52,018 bases of DNA from Subdoligranulum sp. CAG:314 (GTDB lineage: Bacteria; Bacillota; Clostridia; Christensenellales; CAG-314). The notes under the pieces are model-generated. The model did no database searches, had not been told where the DNA came from, and saw only the letters and a list, made by a program, of their open reading frames with translations. Location of the stretch: the NCBI GenBank assembly GCA_000437915.1, contig FR900999.1:335855-387872 (forward strand), given 5' to 3'. The position numbers and the translations under genes were made by a program. This document shows, piece after piece, positions 15,382 to 24,682 of this stretch; the first letter of the stretch is position 1; each line of letters opens with the position of its first letter.

Positions 15382-18102
15382 TTGACAGCAGAAAAAGTTA
15401 GGTCCGCGCAATCGCAGTTGGAAAATTTAAAATCGCTTAAATCGGTGGTTATGGGAAATGCCAACGCGTTTGCGAAAGAGTTGAGCGACGCAAGACAAAA
15501 GCTGGACGCGATTTCCAAAGCAATTGCGGATAAACAGAAAGTTTTCCATGAGAAAATTCAACAGGAAGAAGCGTTGAAGGAGGCTGCCCGAACAGCAGAG
15601 CCTGCCGCCGAGTCAAAGGCTGCGCAGGAAAAAACAAAGCAGTCGGAGGAAAAAGAATCTAAAACTGTCGTAGAGGAGAAAAAATCCGAACCTGCGACAG
15701 AACGTCCTGCTGCGGCAAAGCAGGAAACTTCTTCCGAAGCTGTCAAAAAGGATTCTGCCGCGGACAAAAAGACGGCAGAGGTCAAAAAAACCGATGTAAA
15801 CGCTACGGAAAAGTCCGAAAAGGAAGCTAAGGACGCGCAGTCTCAGCCTGTCGCCGAAAAGACCAATCAAAAGACCTATACGGACGAAAAGGGCAACGTC
15901 AGAGTAAGAAGATTTCTGACCGATTTTGACAAACAGAAATTGAACTCAATCAGCAAGCCGAGAAGCAGCGACACCTCCAAGCGCTTCGGCGACAAAAATC
16001 AGAGAACAACCTCGCAAAGCGCCGCTCAGGGAGCGAGAGCGCCTTACGGAACGGCGGGACGCGGCGGTCAGAGCGCCGGCAGCAGAACGTCGTCTCCTTC
16101 GTTGCCGCGCGGACCTAGAATCGGCTTTGCACCTTTGCCTCCCGTTATGGGTTCGGCAGGCAAAAATTTCGGAAACAAGAATAAAACGCCTGAAAAATCC
16201 GACGACAAGAGAAATACCGCAAGCAAAAAGCAATTGCTTATGCGTACCTACAACCCCGGTCTGGACGAGGACGACGAGAGAATGCTTGCCCGTCGCGCAA
16301 GACCGAAGAAGCAGGAAGTCAAATTCGAGCCGATAATCAAAGTGATTGACCATGCGGTTGTCAACACCAAGGATGTGCCGATTAAGGTTCTGAGCGAAAA
16401 AATCGGCGTGCCCGTGGCGCAGATAATCAAACAATTGTTCAAGGAAGGAATAATAAAAACCATAAACGATACGGTTGAATTTGAATATGCCGAATACATT
16501 GCAAGCAATTTCAACGTGACGCTGGAATTGCAGGAGGAAAAGACTGCGGAGGAAATTTTGCTTTCCGGCTTTGAAACGGAAAGCGACGGACTTGAGGACA
16601 ATACCAAGCGTCCGCCCATTGTCACTGTCATGGGACACGTTGACCACGGCAAAACATCCCTTCTTGACGCAATAAGGCATACAAACGTAACGTCAGGCGA
16701 AGCGGGCGGCATCACTCAGCATATAGGCGCTTATACCGTTTCGGTAAACAACGAAACGATTACGTTTATCGACACGCCCGGACACGAGGCGTTTACCGCC
16801 ATGAGAGCGCGCGGCGCAAAGGTCACGGACGTGGCTATTATTGTGGTTGCAGCCGACGACGGCGTGATGCCGCAGACGGTAGAGGCCATAAACCATGCCA
16901 AAGCCGCGGAGGTTTCGATAATCGTAGCAATAAACAAGGTTGACAAGCCTGCCGCAAATCTCGACAGAGTCAAACAACAGCTCAGCGAGTATGAGCTTCT
17001 TGCGGAAGATTGGGGCGGAGACACTATTATGGTGCCCGTGTCGGCAAAGACGGGTGCGGGTATAAAAGATTTGCTCGAAGCTGTTTTGCTTGTCACGGAA
17101 ATAAAGGAACTCAAAGCCAACCCCGAAAAGCAGGCTGTGGGAACCGTTATCGAAGCTAAGCTGGACAAGGGACGCGGACCTGTTGCAACCGTCTTAATAA
17201 AAAACGGCACGCTGAGCATAGGAGACTCTGTCATCGCGGGAACGGTTGTAGGAAAAATCCGTGCTATGTTCGACGACAAGGGCAGGCGCGTCAAGAGCGC
17301 AGGACCGTCGATTCCCGTCGAGGTGCTGGGATTTGACGATGTTCCCGTTGCGGGCGACATCATGCACGCCGGCACGGAAAAGATGATTAAGAGCGTTGCC
17401 GACGAAAGAAAGAGCAACGAAAAGCTGTCCAACATGAAGGCGGCTTCCAACGTCACGCTCGGAGACCTTTTCAGCAAGATAAACGAAGGGCAGCTTAAAA
17501 CACTGAATCTGATTATCAAAACCGACGTTCAGGGCAGTCTCGAAGCGCTCAAAGTTTCGCTTGCAAAAATTTCCAACGAAGAAGTCAAGGTTTCTCCCAT
17601 TCACGGCGGCGTCGGCGCAATCAACGAGAACGACGTCATGCTTGCACGCGCGAGCAACGCAATAATCATAGGTTTCAACGTCCGACCGGACGCCAACGCC
17701 AAAGCAACGGCAGAGGCGGAGGGCGTGGATATAAGACTTTATCGCATAATTTACGATGCGGTGGACGATATAACCAAAGCCATGAAGGGTATGCTAGCGC
17801 CTAAATTCAAGGAAGAAATTCTGGGACAGATTTCAGTCAGAAACGTGTTCAAGATTACCGGAGTCGGAGCGGTGGCAGGCTGCTATGTCACAAGCGGGAA
17901 AATCACGCGCGATTCCAAAATCAGGATTTATCGCGACAATGTCATTGTGCACGACGGAGAAATCCTTGCGCTCAAACGCTTTAAGGATGACGTGAAGGAG
18001 GTTTCCGCAGGCTTTGAATGCGGTGTTTCTATTCAGAATTACAACGACATAAAGGTTGACGATGTTTTTGAAGCATACAAGATGGAGCAGATTGTCGACT
18101 GA
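15382..18102 (+). CDS. infB: Translation initiation factor IF-2
   Basis: GTPase that places fMet-tRNA on the 30S subunit and joins subunits. I chose TTG 15382, seven bases after GGAGG, giving 906 residues; an upstream TTG at 15358 lies before the ribosome site. Residues 1-300 are low-complexity, rich in Ala, Lys, Glu and Ser. An IF2-N domain follows at about 320-375. The G domain begins with the P-loop GHVDHGKTS at 418-426, with DTPGHEAF and NKVDK. Domains II, III and IV complete the C-terminus. Longer than the B. subtilis protein mainly because of the N-terminus. Confidence 0.97.
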   Translation: MTAEKVRSAQSQLENLKSLKSVVMGNANAFAKELSDARQKLDAISKAIADKQKVFHEKIQQEEALKEAARTAEPAAESKAAQEKTKQSEEKESKTVVEEKKSEPATERPAAAKQETSSEAVKKDSAADKKTAEVKKTDVNATEKSEKEAKDAQSQPVAEKTNQKTYTDEKGNVRVRRFLTDFDKQKLNSISKPRSSDTSKRFGDKNQRTTSQSAAQGARAPYGTAGRGGQSAGSRTSSPSLPRGPRIGFAPLPPVMGSAGKNFGNKNKTPEKSDDKRNTASKKQLLMRTYNPGLDEDDERMLARRARPKKQEVKFEPIIKVIDHAVVNTKDVPIKVLSEKIGVPVAQIIKQLFKEGIIKTINDTVEFEYAEYIASNFNVTLELQEEKTAEEILLSGFETESDGLEDNTKRPPIVTVMGHVDHGKTSLLDAIRHTNVTSGEAGGITQHIGAYTVSVNNETITFIDTPGHEAFTAMRARGAKVTDVAIIVVAADDGVMPQTVEAINHAKAAEVSIIVAINKVDKPAANLDRVKQQLSEYELLAEDWGGDTIMVPVSAKTGAGIKDLLEAVLLVTEIKELKANPEKQAVGTVIEAKLDKGRGPVATVLIKNGTLSIGDSVIAGTVVGKIRAMFDDKGRRVKSAGPSIPVEVLGFDDVPVAGDIMHAGTEKMIKSVADERKSNEKLSNMKAASNVTLGDLFSKINEGQLKTLNLIIKTDVQGSLEALKVSLAKISNEEVKVSPIHGGVGAINENDVMLARASNAIIIGFNVRPDANAKATAEAEGVDIRLYRIIYDAVDDITKAMKGMLAPKFKEEILGQISVRNVFKITGVGAVAGCYVTSGKITRDSKIRIYRDNVIVHDGEILALKRFKDDVKEVSAGFECGVSIQNYNDIKVDDVFEAYKMEQIVD

Positions 18103-18113
18103 TTGGAGGACAA

Positions 18114-18479
18114 ATGGCAAACGCAAGAGTGGACAAGGTCAATGCCGAGCTTAAAAGAAGCATATACGAAATACTTTCCAAAAAGGTCAAATCGCCGGAA
18201 TTGACGGAAATGTTTTCAATCGTCAAGGTGGATGCGGACAAAGAGTTGACATATGCAAAGGTGTACGTCAGCGTCTTTTCCGCAGACAAAGAAAAGGCAG
18301 ATAAAACTTTTGAGGCGATTAAGCACAGCGAAAACTTTGTCAGGCAATGTCTGTTTAAGGAAATGAGAATAAAGTCTGTCCCGCAAATTGTTTTTTTGAA
18401 GGACGACAGTATGGAGTACAGTCAGAAAATAGAAAAAATGCTCAGTTCGCTTGAGGGCGGCAAAAATGAAAAAGAATGA
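18114..18479 (+). CDS. rbfA: Ribosome-binding factor A
   Basis: KH-fold 30S maturation factor acting on the 16S rRNA 5' region. The 121-residue product has RVDKVNAELKRSIYEIL at the start, FSIVKVDADKELTYAKVYVS in the middle and VPQIVFLKDDSMEYSQKIEKML at the end, the standard family layout. TTGGAGGACAA precedes ATG 18114, 11 bases after infB. Its last 14 bases overlap nrnA. Confidence 0.96.
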   Translation: MANARVDKVNAELKRSIYEILSKKVKSPELTEMFSIVKVDADKELTYAKVYVSVFSADKEKADKTFEAIKHSENFVRQCLFKEMRIKSVPQIVFLKDDSMEYSQKIEKMLSSLEGGKNEKE

Positions 18480-19434
18480 TTCCCCCGAAAAAATCCTCGA
18501 ATTACTGAAAAACGCGCGGAATATTGCATTGTTTACACATTCCCGACCGGACGGTGATGCAATCGGGAGTACGCTTGCCTTGAAATCGGCATTGGAGCGT
18601 ATGGGGAAAAAAGCTTTCGTGTTTTGCGATACCGAAATCGGTCATAAGTACGATTCTTTGGGTTTCGGCAAGTTTTTTTCGGACACTCCGCGCGGAAATT
18701 TCGATTTGTATGTAGCTTTGGACTGCGGCGACAGCGGCAGGCTGGGGGATTTGTCGGAGTTTTTTCTAAAACAAACAAACACGCTCAGTATCGACCACCA
18801 TTACTCGCATATTTCCTTTTCTAAATATAATTACGTTGTGGATTGTTCAAGCACCTGCGAATTGGTTTATAAACTGTTGAAATTATCCGGAACGGAAATA
18901 GACGCCGAATCGGCACGACTGCTGTATATCGGTTTGAGCACCGATACGGGAAATTTTTCTCACAGCAACACCACTTCAGAAGTTTTTGAGATTGCGTCGT
19001 CGCTTGCGGAGAAGGGCATAGATATAGCTGACTTGTACGACAAACTTTACGCTTCGAGCCGTTTCGAGCGTACAAGGCTTCTCGGCAGGGTTCTCGGGAG
19101 AATCAGACGTTATTACGACGGCAGACTTTGTCTTATTTACGTAACCAAAGAAGATTTTGATGCGACAGGAACCAAAAAGGACGATACCGAAGGCTTTATC
19201 GATTACGCAATCAACGTCGAGGGCGCAAGAATAGGCGTCTCTATATGCGAACACAGCCCCAATGTTTACAAGGTAAGTATGCGGAGCAAGGGAGAAAATA
19301 TTTCCGAAGTGTGCGCGCATTTCGGCGGCGGAGGTCATGTGCAGGCTGCAGGCTGTATGATTTCGGGCTTTTTAGAGGACGTTGTGGACAAATTGCTTAA
19401 AGCCGTCAGAGATATTGTATGGATGGATTTATAA
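18466..19434 (+). CDS. nrnA: DHH/DHHA1 phosphoesterase NrnA (nanoRNase / pAp phosphatase)
   Basis: Degrades very short RNAs and dephosphorylates 3'-phosphoadenosine 5'-phosphate. The 322-residue product has the DHH domain motifs THSRPDGDAIGS, a metal Asp in VALDCGDSGR and D110-H111-H112 in SIDHHYSH. The DHHA1 domain has GGGGH at 287-291 in FGGGGHVQAAG. ATG 18466 overlaps rbfA by 14 bases. Position between rbfA and truB is usual in Bacillota. Confidence 0.95.
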   Translation: MKKNDSPEKILELLKNARNIALFTHSRPDGDAIGSTLALKSALERMGKKAFVFCDTEIGHKYDSLGFGKFFSDTPRGNFDLYVALDCGDSGRLGDLSEFFLKQTNTLSIDHHYSHISFSKYNYVVDCSSTCELVYKLLKLSGTEIDAESARLLYIGLSTDTGNFSHSNTTSEVFEIASSLAEKGIDIADLYDKLYASSRFERTRLLGRVLGRIRRYYDGRLCLIYVTKEDFDATGTKKDDTEGFIDYAINVEGARIGVSICEHSPNVYKVSMRSKGENISEVCAHFGGGGHVQAAGCMISGFLEDVVDKLLKAVRDIVWMDL

Positions 19435-20270
19435 ATATTCTCAAACCGCAGGGACCTACCGCAAGCGATATGGTGGTCAGACTGCGCGGTATACTCAAAC
19501 AGAAAAAAATAGGGCATTTGGGGACGTTGGACCCCGGAGCCTGCGGAGTTTTGCCTATTGCGGTAGGCAAGGGCACAAAGCTTTTTGATTTTTTGGTTTT
19601 TAAGAGAAAAAAATACAGGGCATTCTTTACCTTCGGCAAAACAACCGATACTTTGGATTCCTTCGGCGTCCTTGTCGAGGAAAAGGATTTTGTGTTTGAT
19701 AAAGACGCCATGAAAAATGCGCTGAAAAGTCTTGAAGGCGTGCAAATGCAGATCCCTCCCGCTTACTCCGCATTGTCTGTAAACGGAGTCAGGGCATATA
19801 CTCTTGCCCGAAAAGGCGTGTCGCCTGATTTGCCTCCGCGTAGAGTGGAAATATATTCGCTTGATTTGGTCAGGCAGGTTGAGGAAAAGGTTTTTTGTAT
19901 AGATATAGAGTGCAGCGGAGGCACGTATGTAAGAAGTATATGCCGTGACGTCGCTCAAAAGCTCGGAACCGTAGGATATATGAGCGGACTCATACGCATT
20001 GCATCGGGAAAGTTTTCGACAGAGAACGCCTGCACGTTGAAAGAGGTGGAGGAAAATCCGGAAAGTTGTGTTTTGCCTTTGACCGAACCGTTGAATGAGC
20101 TTCCCGAAACGATTGTCGAAGATAGGTTTTACAAAGATTTATCCAACGGGGTGAAAATACCTACTAATATGTCTGAAATAGATTTGTGCAGAGTCTATTG
20201 TAAGGGCGAGTTTTGGGGCTTGGGAAGAAATGAAAACGGTTTTCTTAAACTTGTTTACTATTTGAGGTAA
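19419..20270 (+). CDS. truB: tRNA pseudouridine-55 synthase TruB
   Basis: Makes pseudouridine at position 55 of the tRNA T-loop. The 283-residue product starts MDGFINILKPQGPTAS. Catalytic aspartate D38 sits in GHLGTLDPGACGVLPI, with KKYRAFFTFGKTTDTLDS, the tyrosine motif PPAYSALSVNGVRAY and CSGGTYVRSICRD. A C-terminal segment near residues 225-283 resembles a reduced PUA-like end. The start overlaps nrnA by 16 bases. Confidence 0.97.
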   Translation: MDGFINILKPQGPTASDMVVRLRGILKQKKIGHLGTLDPGACGVLPIAVGKGTKLFDFLVFKRKKYRAFFTFGKTTDTLDSFGVLVEEKDFVFDKDAMKNALKSLEGVQMQIPPAYSALSVNGVRAYTLARKGVSPDLPPRRVEIYSLDLVRQVEEKVFCIDIECSGGTYVRSICRDVAQKLGTVGYMSGLIRIASGKFSTENACTLKEVEENPESCVLPLTEPLNELPETIVEDRFYKDLSNGVKIPTNMSEIDLCRVYCKGEFWGLGRNENGFLKLVYYLR

Positions 20271-20275
20271 CGGAG

Positions 20276-21181
20276 ATGAGGATTGCAGAATTGGGAACGC
20301 CCTTTGCGGAAAAAACCGTCGTCGCATTGGGTTTTTTCGATTCGATACATATAGGGCACCGCGATATAATCGCAAAAACAATAGGCAAGGCAAGGGACAA
20401 CGGTTGTCAATCCGTACTTTTTACGTTTTCCAACAATCCCGCGGAGTTTTTCGGTTCTTCAAACAAATTGATTTATACGTTTGAAGAAAGATGCGATATT
20501 ATTGCCGAACTTGGCATTGACGTTGCGGCGTTTGCCCGTTTTGACGAAAATTTCAGAGATATTTCTCCGCTTGAATTTATGCGGCTGCTTCTTTCGCTTA
20601 ATCCCGTTTGCTTGGTGTGCGGCTTCGATTACAGCTTCGGAAAGGGCGCCGAGGGCAAGCCCGAAACATTGCGCGATTTTTTTCTGCCGCAAAGCATAGG
20701 GGTGGAAATTGTAGACGAAATAAAGGATGGCTTCGGAAAAATCGGCACGACAAGAATCAAGGGACTGCTTTCGGAGGGTAAAGCCGAGCAGGCGGCGGTT
20801 TTGCTCGGAGAGTCGTACAGAATGGAGGGAGTCGTAATGCACGGTTACGGAGTGGGAAACAGTCGTCTCGGTTTTCCTACCGCCAATTTGTCTGTACCCA
20901 AAGAAAAGCATCCTTTAAAAAGCGGCGTTTACGCGGGAAGAGCCAAGGTTGATGACAATGTTTTCCGTGCGATAATAAATATGGGTTGCCGTCCCACATT
21001 TGACGACGACGAAATTAAGGCGGAAGCGTTTCTGCTGGATTTCGACGGAAATCTTTACGGAAAAAAAATTACGTTGTTTTTTGATTCGTTTTTGCGCGAA
21101 ACAAAAAATTTCGACAATGCGGATTGTCTCAAAGCACAGCTTGAGGCAGACAGAAAAGAAGCTATACGGAGAATAAAATGA
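20276..21181 (+). CDS. ribF: Bifunctional riboflavin kinase / FAD synthetase
   Basis: Converts riboflavin to FMN and FMN to FAD. The 301-residue product has an N-terminal nucleotidyltransferase domain with GFFDSIHIGHRDII (the GxxHxGH-type motif), VCGFDYSFGKGAEG and GTTRIKGLLSEG, then the riboflavin kinase domain with GVVMHGYGVGNSRLGFPTANL and a metal-binding PTAN. YAGRAKV and the end RKEAIRRI are typical. ribF following truB is conserved. The next gene overlaps its stop by four bases. Confidence 0.96.
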   Translation: MRIAELGTPFAEKTVVALGFFDSIHIGHRDIIAKTIGKARDNGCQSVLFTFSNNPAEFFGSSNKLIYTFEERCDIIAELGIDVAAFARFDENFRDISPLEFMRLLLSLNPVCLVCGFDYSFGKGAEGKPETLRDFFLPQSIGVEIVDEIKDGFGKIGTTRIKGLLSEGKAEQAAVLLGESYRMEGVVMHGYGVGNSRLGFPTANLSVPKEKHPLKSGVYAGRAKVDDNVFRAIINMGCRPTFDDDEIKAEAFLLDFDGNLYGKKITLFFDSFLRETKNFDNADCLKAQLEADRKEAIRRIK

Positions 21182-22038
21182 TAAGATTCGGACCGAGCGG
21201 CAACGCGCGCGAGTTTTACGAACAGGGCAAAAAAAACAGCGAGGAAGCGCCCGAGTGGCTTGCTCGGAGAGGGCTTAACGCTTACGAATACTCTTTCGGG
21301 AGAGGTATCAACATCAGCGACAAAAAAGCAAATGCCATAAGGGACGCGGCTGCTGCGTATGACGTCGAGGTTTCTGTGCACGCGCCTTATTACATAAATT
21401 TTTCCAATCCCGACGACGCCATGGCAGAAAAATCCTACGATTACGTTTTGCGCTCGTGCGCTAAACTTGCGGAAATGGGAGGAGAACGCGTGGTTTTTCA
21501 TCCCGCAGCAGTGGGAAAGGCGGACAGGAAGGACGCGTTTGCACTCTGCCTCGACAGGATAAAAATCCTTCGTGACAGAATTTACTCAGCGGGCATGGAA
21601 AAATTCAGGTTTTGCCCCGAGACCATGGGAAAAATAAATCAGATCGGAAGTCTCGACGAAATAATCGAGCTGTGCGCCGTAGATAAAATTTTTTTGCCCG
21701 CCATTGATTTCGGACATCTGAACGCGCGCACTATGGGCGGTATAAAAACGACGGACGATTACAGGAGAATTCTGGAAAAGCTGACAGAAGGGCTTGGATT
21801 TGAAAAAGCAGACAACATGCACGTGCATTTCAGCAAAATAGAGTATTCCAAGGGCGGAGAGGTAAAGCACCTGACCTTTGAGGATGAAATTTTCGGACCG
21901 GAGTTCGAGCCTTTGGCGGTCGCTGTTGTCGAATACGGGCTGCACCCCGTTTTTATCTGTGAATCGGACGATACGCAGGCAAAGGACGCGGTTGAAATGA
22001 AAAATATTTTTGAAAAAGTTAAAAAGGAGACAGTATGA
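21178..22038 (+). CDS. Endonuclease IV-like TIM-barrel protein (AP endonuclease family 2)
   Basis: A 286-residue TIM barrel of the Nfo/xylose isomerase-like superfamily, whose best-known members cut DNA 5' of abasic sites using three zinc ions. Metal-ligand motifs in order: SVHAPYYIN (His), VVFHPAA (His), CPETMGK (Glu), AIDFGHLNAR (Asp and His), NMHVHFSKIEY (His), EVKHL (His) and FICESDDT (Glu). In E. coli Nfo the sixth site reads DRH; here VKH replaces it, so one Asp ligand appears lost. It could still be an AP endonuclease or a related sugar-processing enzyme. Overlaps ribF and pepP by four bases each. Confidence 0.8.
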   Translation: MIRFGPSGNAREFYEQGKKNSEEAPEWLARRGLNAYEYSFGRGINISDKKANAIRDAAAAYDVEVSVHAPYYINFSNPDDAMAEKSYDYVLRSCAKLAEMGGERVVFHPAAVGKADRKDAFALCLDRIKILRDRIYSAGMEKFRFCPETMGKINQIGSLDEIIELCAVDKIFLPAIDFGHLNARTMGGIKTTDDYRRILEKLTEGLGFEKADNMHVHFSKIEYSKGGEVKHLTFEDEIFGPEFEPLAVAVVEYGLHPVFICESDDTQAKDAVEMKNIFEKVKKETV

Positions 22039-23096
22039 GAAAAGCGGACAAAGTATTCGAGCAGAAGCCGAGCGTAGACGCGCTATTGATAACGAGCGAG
22101 AAAAACAGGTTTTATTATACGGGTTTTGCAAGCACGTTCGGCTATCTGGTAATGCTCAAAGAAAAAAATTACTTTATTACTGACAGCCGTTACATAGAAA
22201 TGGCAAAAATTCTGGAAAAGGACGCGGAGCTCATTGAAACTACGGGCGGCAACGCGTTCGGACTCGTTTCCGATATTTTAAAGCAGAACAACGTAAAAAA
22301 CGTCGGCTTCGAGGATACAGAAATCACATATTCCGAATATACGGCGTTTTGCGAAAAGCTTGTCGGGTTTGAGCTTATTCCCGTTGGAGACGCTATACTC
22401 GTGCAAAGACGTTTCAAGACCGACGACGAAATCGAGTTTATTACTAAAGCGCAGAAAATTACCGACAAGGCGTTCAAAAACATTCTCAATTTCATTAAGC
22501 CGGACGTGACGGAACTGGACGTTGCTGTTGAGCTGGAATATCAAATGCGCAAAAACGGAGCGAGCGGTCTTGCTTTTGACACTATTGTCGCGTCGGGACA
22601 GAACGGCAGCAAGCCACACGCGCATCCCACTGACAAAAAAATAAGACTCGGCGACGCAGTGACGATGGACTTCGGAGCTAGGTTCAACGGTTACTGCTCC
22701 GACATGACTAGGACGGTTTTCTGCGGCAAGCCTAACGAAGAAATGCGGAAAATTTACGAGGTTGTGCTGCGCGCTCAGACCAACGCTCTCAAAAACATCA
22801 AGTGCGGTATGCTCTGCCGCGACGGAGATATGCTTGCGCGCGAGGTAATAGAGGCTAACGGCTACGGAGCTTATTTCAAGCACAGTCTCGGACACAGTCT
22901 CGGTATAGACGTGCACGAGCTGCCCTCCATGAGTCCGTCAAGTCAGGATTATTTGCAGGAAAATATCATGATGACTGTCGAGCCGGGCATTTACATACCT
23001 TTTTTGGGCGGAGTGCGTATAGAAGATATGGTTGTTGTCAAACAAGATAGAATAATTGATTTGACAATGTCGGAAAAAAATATTATTATATTGTAG
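22035..23096 (+). CDS. Xaa-Pro aminopeptidase, M24B family
   Basis: Metallopeptidase removing an N-terminal residue before proline, or a related prolidase. The 353-residue product has a creatinase-like N-terminal domain (1-130, FYYTGFASTFGYLVM, FITDSRYIEMA) and a pita-bread domain with metal ligands: Asp in TMDFGARFNGYCSDMTRT (two), His in HSLGHSLGIDVHE, Glu in MTVEPGIYIP and Glu in VRIEDMVVV. All five are present. It lies directly upstream of efp, a common Bacillota pair; EF-P acts on proline-rich translation. The efp promoter is inside its last codons. Confidence 0.93.
   Translation: MRKADKVFEQKPSVDALLITSEKNRFYYTGFASTFGYLVMLKEKNYFITDSRYIEMAKILEKDAELIETTGGNAFGLVSDILKQNNVKNVGFEDTEITYSEYTAFCEKLVGFELIPVGDAILVQRRFKTDDEIEFITKAQKITDKAFKNILNFIKPDVTELDVAVELEYQMRKNGASGLAFDTIVASGQNGSKPHAHPTDKKIRLGDAVTMDFGARFNGYCSDMTRTVFCGKPNEEMRKIYEVVLRAQTNALKNIKCGMLCRDGDMLAREVIEANGYGAYFKHSLGHSLGIDVHELPSMSPSSQDYLQENIMMTVEPGIYIPFLGGVRIEDMVVVKQDRIIDLTMSEKNIIIL
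23061..23089 (+). promoter_or_regulatory. Sigma-A promoter of efp, inside the end of the aminopeptidase gene
   Basis: TTGACA (23061-23066), 17-bp spacer, TATTAT (23084-23089). The transcript would start near 23096, at the aminopeptidase stop. Confidence 0.75.
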
Positions 23097-23117
23097 AATA
23101 ACAATTCGGAGGATTAT

Positions 23118-23678
23118 ATGATTTTAGCAGGAGATTTGAGAAAGGGCGTTACGTTTGTTTATGACGGAAATATCTATGTGGTAGTGGACTTTTTGCACGT
23201 CAAGCCCGGCAAAGGCGCAGCTTTCGTGCGTACCAAACTCAAAAACGTGGTTACGGGAGCGGTGCTTGAAAAGACCTTCAACCCGACGGAAAAATTTGAA
23301 AAGGCCATGATTGAAAGCAAGCAGATGGAATATCTTTACAGCGACGGCGAACTGTATTATTTCATGGACCCCGAGAGCTACGAACAGGTGCCGCTCAACA
23401 AATCTCAGGTGGAGGACGCTCTCATGTTCATGAAAGAGAATATGCAGGCGACGATAAAATTTTACAAGGGCGAAGCCTTTTCCGTCGAGCCTCCCAACTT
23501 CGTGGAGCTGCTTATCACGCATTGCGAACCCGGCGTTGCAGGCAACACCGCAACAAACGCAAGCAAGCCCGCTACGCTTGAAACGGGCTACGAGTTGCAG
23601 GTACCCATGTTTATCAACGAGGGAGACGTGATAAGAGTGGATACTAGAACCGGCGAATACATGGAAAGAGCCAAATAA
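23118..23678 (+). CDS. efp: Elongation factor P
   Basis: Relieves ribosome stalling at polyproline. The 186-residue product has the three beta-barrel domains. Domain I carries HVKPGKGAAFVRTKLKN, where the loop lysine in PGKG is the site modified in many bacteria; domain III ends with VRVDTRTGEYMERAK-type sequence. Length normal. CGGAGG precedes ATG 23118. It has its own promoter and a strong terminator, so it can be expressed separately from the preceding long operon. Confidence 0.98.
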   Translation: MILAGDLRKGVTFVYDGNIYVVVDFLHVKPGKGAAFVRTKLKNVVTGAVLEKTFNPTEKFEKAMIESKQMEYLYSDGELYYFMDPESYEQVPLNKSQVEDALMFMKENMQATIKFYKGEAFSVEPPNFVELLITHCEPGVAGNTATNASKPATLETGYELQVPMFINEGDVIRVDTRTGEYMERAK

Positions 23679-23692
23679 ATATTTTGTTTTTC

Positions 23693-23720
23693 AGGGACGC
23701 TTTTTAAGCGTCCTTTTTTT
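23693..23720 (+). terminator. Intrinsic terminator after efp
   Basis: GGACGCTT TTT AAGCGTCC hairpin followed by TTTTTTT. Confidence 0.9.
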
Positions 23721-23765
23721 GTCTAACGAATTTTTTGTCTAAATTTGCGACTTGATATACTTGTC

Positions 23766-23794
23766 CTCATAACATGAATTTTACGGCATAATGT
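23766..23794 (+). promoter_or_regulatory. Candidate sigma-E-type promoter of the spoIIIA operon
   Basis: CTCATAAC (23766-23773), 13-bp spacer, CATAATGT (23787-23794). It partly matches the mother-cell sigma-E pattern (about TCATATT and CATACAAT). spoIIIA is a sigma-E operon in B. subtilis. The match is imperfect, and no good sigma-A promoter is present. Confidence 0.35.
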
Positions 23795-23800
23795 ATTTAT

Positions 23801-24682
23801 ATGATTTTGAAAGATATAATCCCCGAAAAGTGGCGCAACGGTTTTGCAAAGCTTTCCGACGATTTAAATGAAATCAGACTTCGCGCCTTGGCGCCGGTTA
23901 AGGTTGTCTGCTCGGGTAAACACGGATACTTGACGGAATCGGGTTTTTCCGCGGCGTCGCAGAACGCTTTTACGGCGCAGGTCAAGGATATAAACGACGC
24001 GTTGTTTCTTGCCTGCGAAAAATCGGTATACGCTTTTAACGACAATATAATAAACGGCTTTCTCACTCTTTCCGACGGGTGCAGAATCGGCGTGTGCGGC
24101 AGGGTGGTAAAAGAAAACGGCAGGGTAATCGCAATCCGCGACGTTTCGTCCTTAAACATCAGAGTGCCGCGCGCGGTAAGAGGCTGCGCGGACAAAATTT
24201 TCGGAGAAATATATCCCGTTCTTAAAAATTTGCTTGTAATTGCTCCTCCGGGCGCGGGCAAAACAACCTTTTTGAGGGAAACGCTCCGCCTGTTCGACGG
24301 AAAAAAAGTAAATATACTCGTGGCGGACGAGCGTAACGAGCTGGCGTGCATAAGAGACGGAAAACCGTTTTTCAATTTGGGAGGAAGCGTTGACGTTCTT
24401 TCAAACTCCGACAAGGCTTTCGCGTTTGAGTGCGGACTCAGAACCATGACTCCCGACATAATCGTCTGCGACGAGCTGTTCGGAAACGACGCGGAGTATA
24501 TCGAAGGCTGCATTGCGGGAGGCGTAAAAATGATAGCGTCCGTGCACGCGGAAAGCGTCTCAGGCGCGCAGAAAAGGCTGGGGCGTAAGGTTATGGAGTG
24601 CTTTGACAAATTTGTCGTTCTTTCGAGAAAAAACAGACCGGGAGAAATAATAGGCACATACGGAAAGGAAGCGTTGATATGA
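23801..24682 (+). CDS. spoIIIAA: Stage III sporulation protein AA (ATPase)
   Basis: Mother-cell ATPase of the SpoIIIA-SpoIIQ channel, related to type II/IV secretion ATPases, needed to keep the forespore active after engulfment. The 293-residue product has Walker A PGAGKTT at 150-156 in LVIAPPGAGKTT, a Walker B-like VADERNELA, and DIIVCDELFGNDA. RIGVCGRVVKENGRVIAIRDVSSLNIRV matches the family centre. ATG 23801 has no Shine-Dalgarno; a candidate promoter lies so close that the mRNA may be nearly leaderless. First of eight consecutive genes. Confidence 0.95.
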   Translation: MILKDIIPEKWRNGFAKLSDDLNEIRLRALAPVKVVCSGKHGYLTESGFSAASQNAFTAQVKDINDALFLACEKSVYAFNDNIINGFLTLSDGCRIGVCGRVVKENGRVIAIRDVSSLNIRVPRAVRGCADKIFGEIYPVLKNLLVIAPPGAGKTTFLRETLRLFDGKKVNILVADERNELACIRDGKPFFNLGGSVDVLSNSDKAFAFECGLRTMTPDIIVCDELFGNDAEYIEGCIAGGVKMIASVHAESVSGAQKRLGRKVMECFDKFVVLSRKNRPGEIIGTYGKEALI

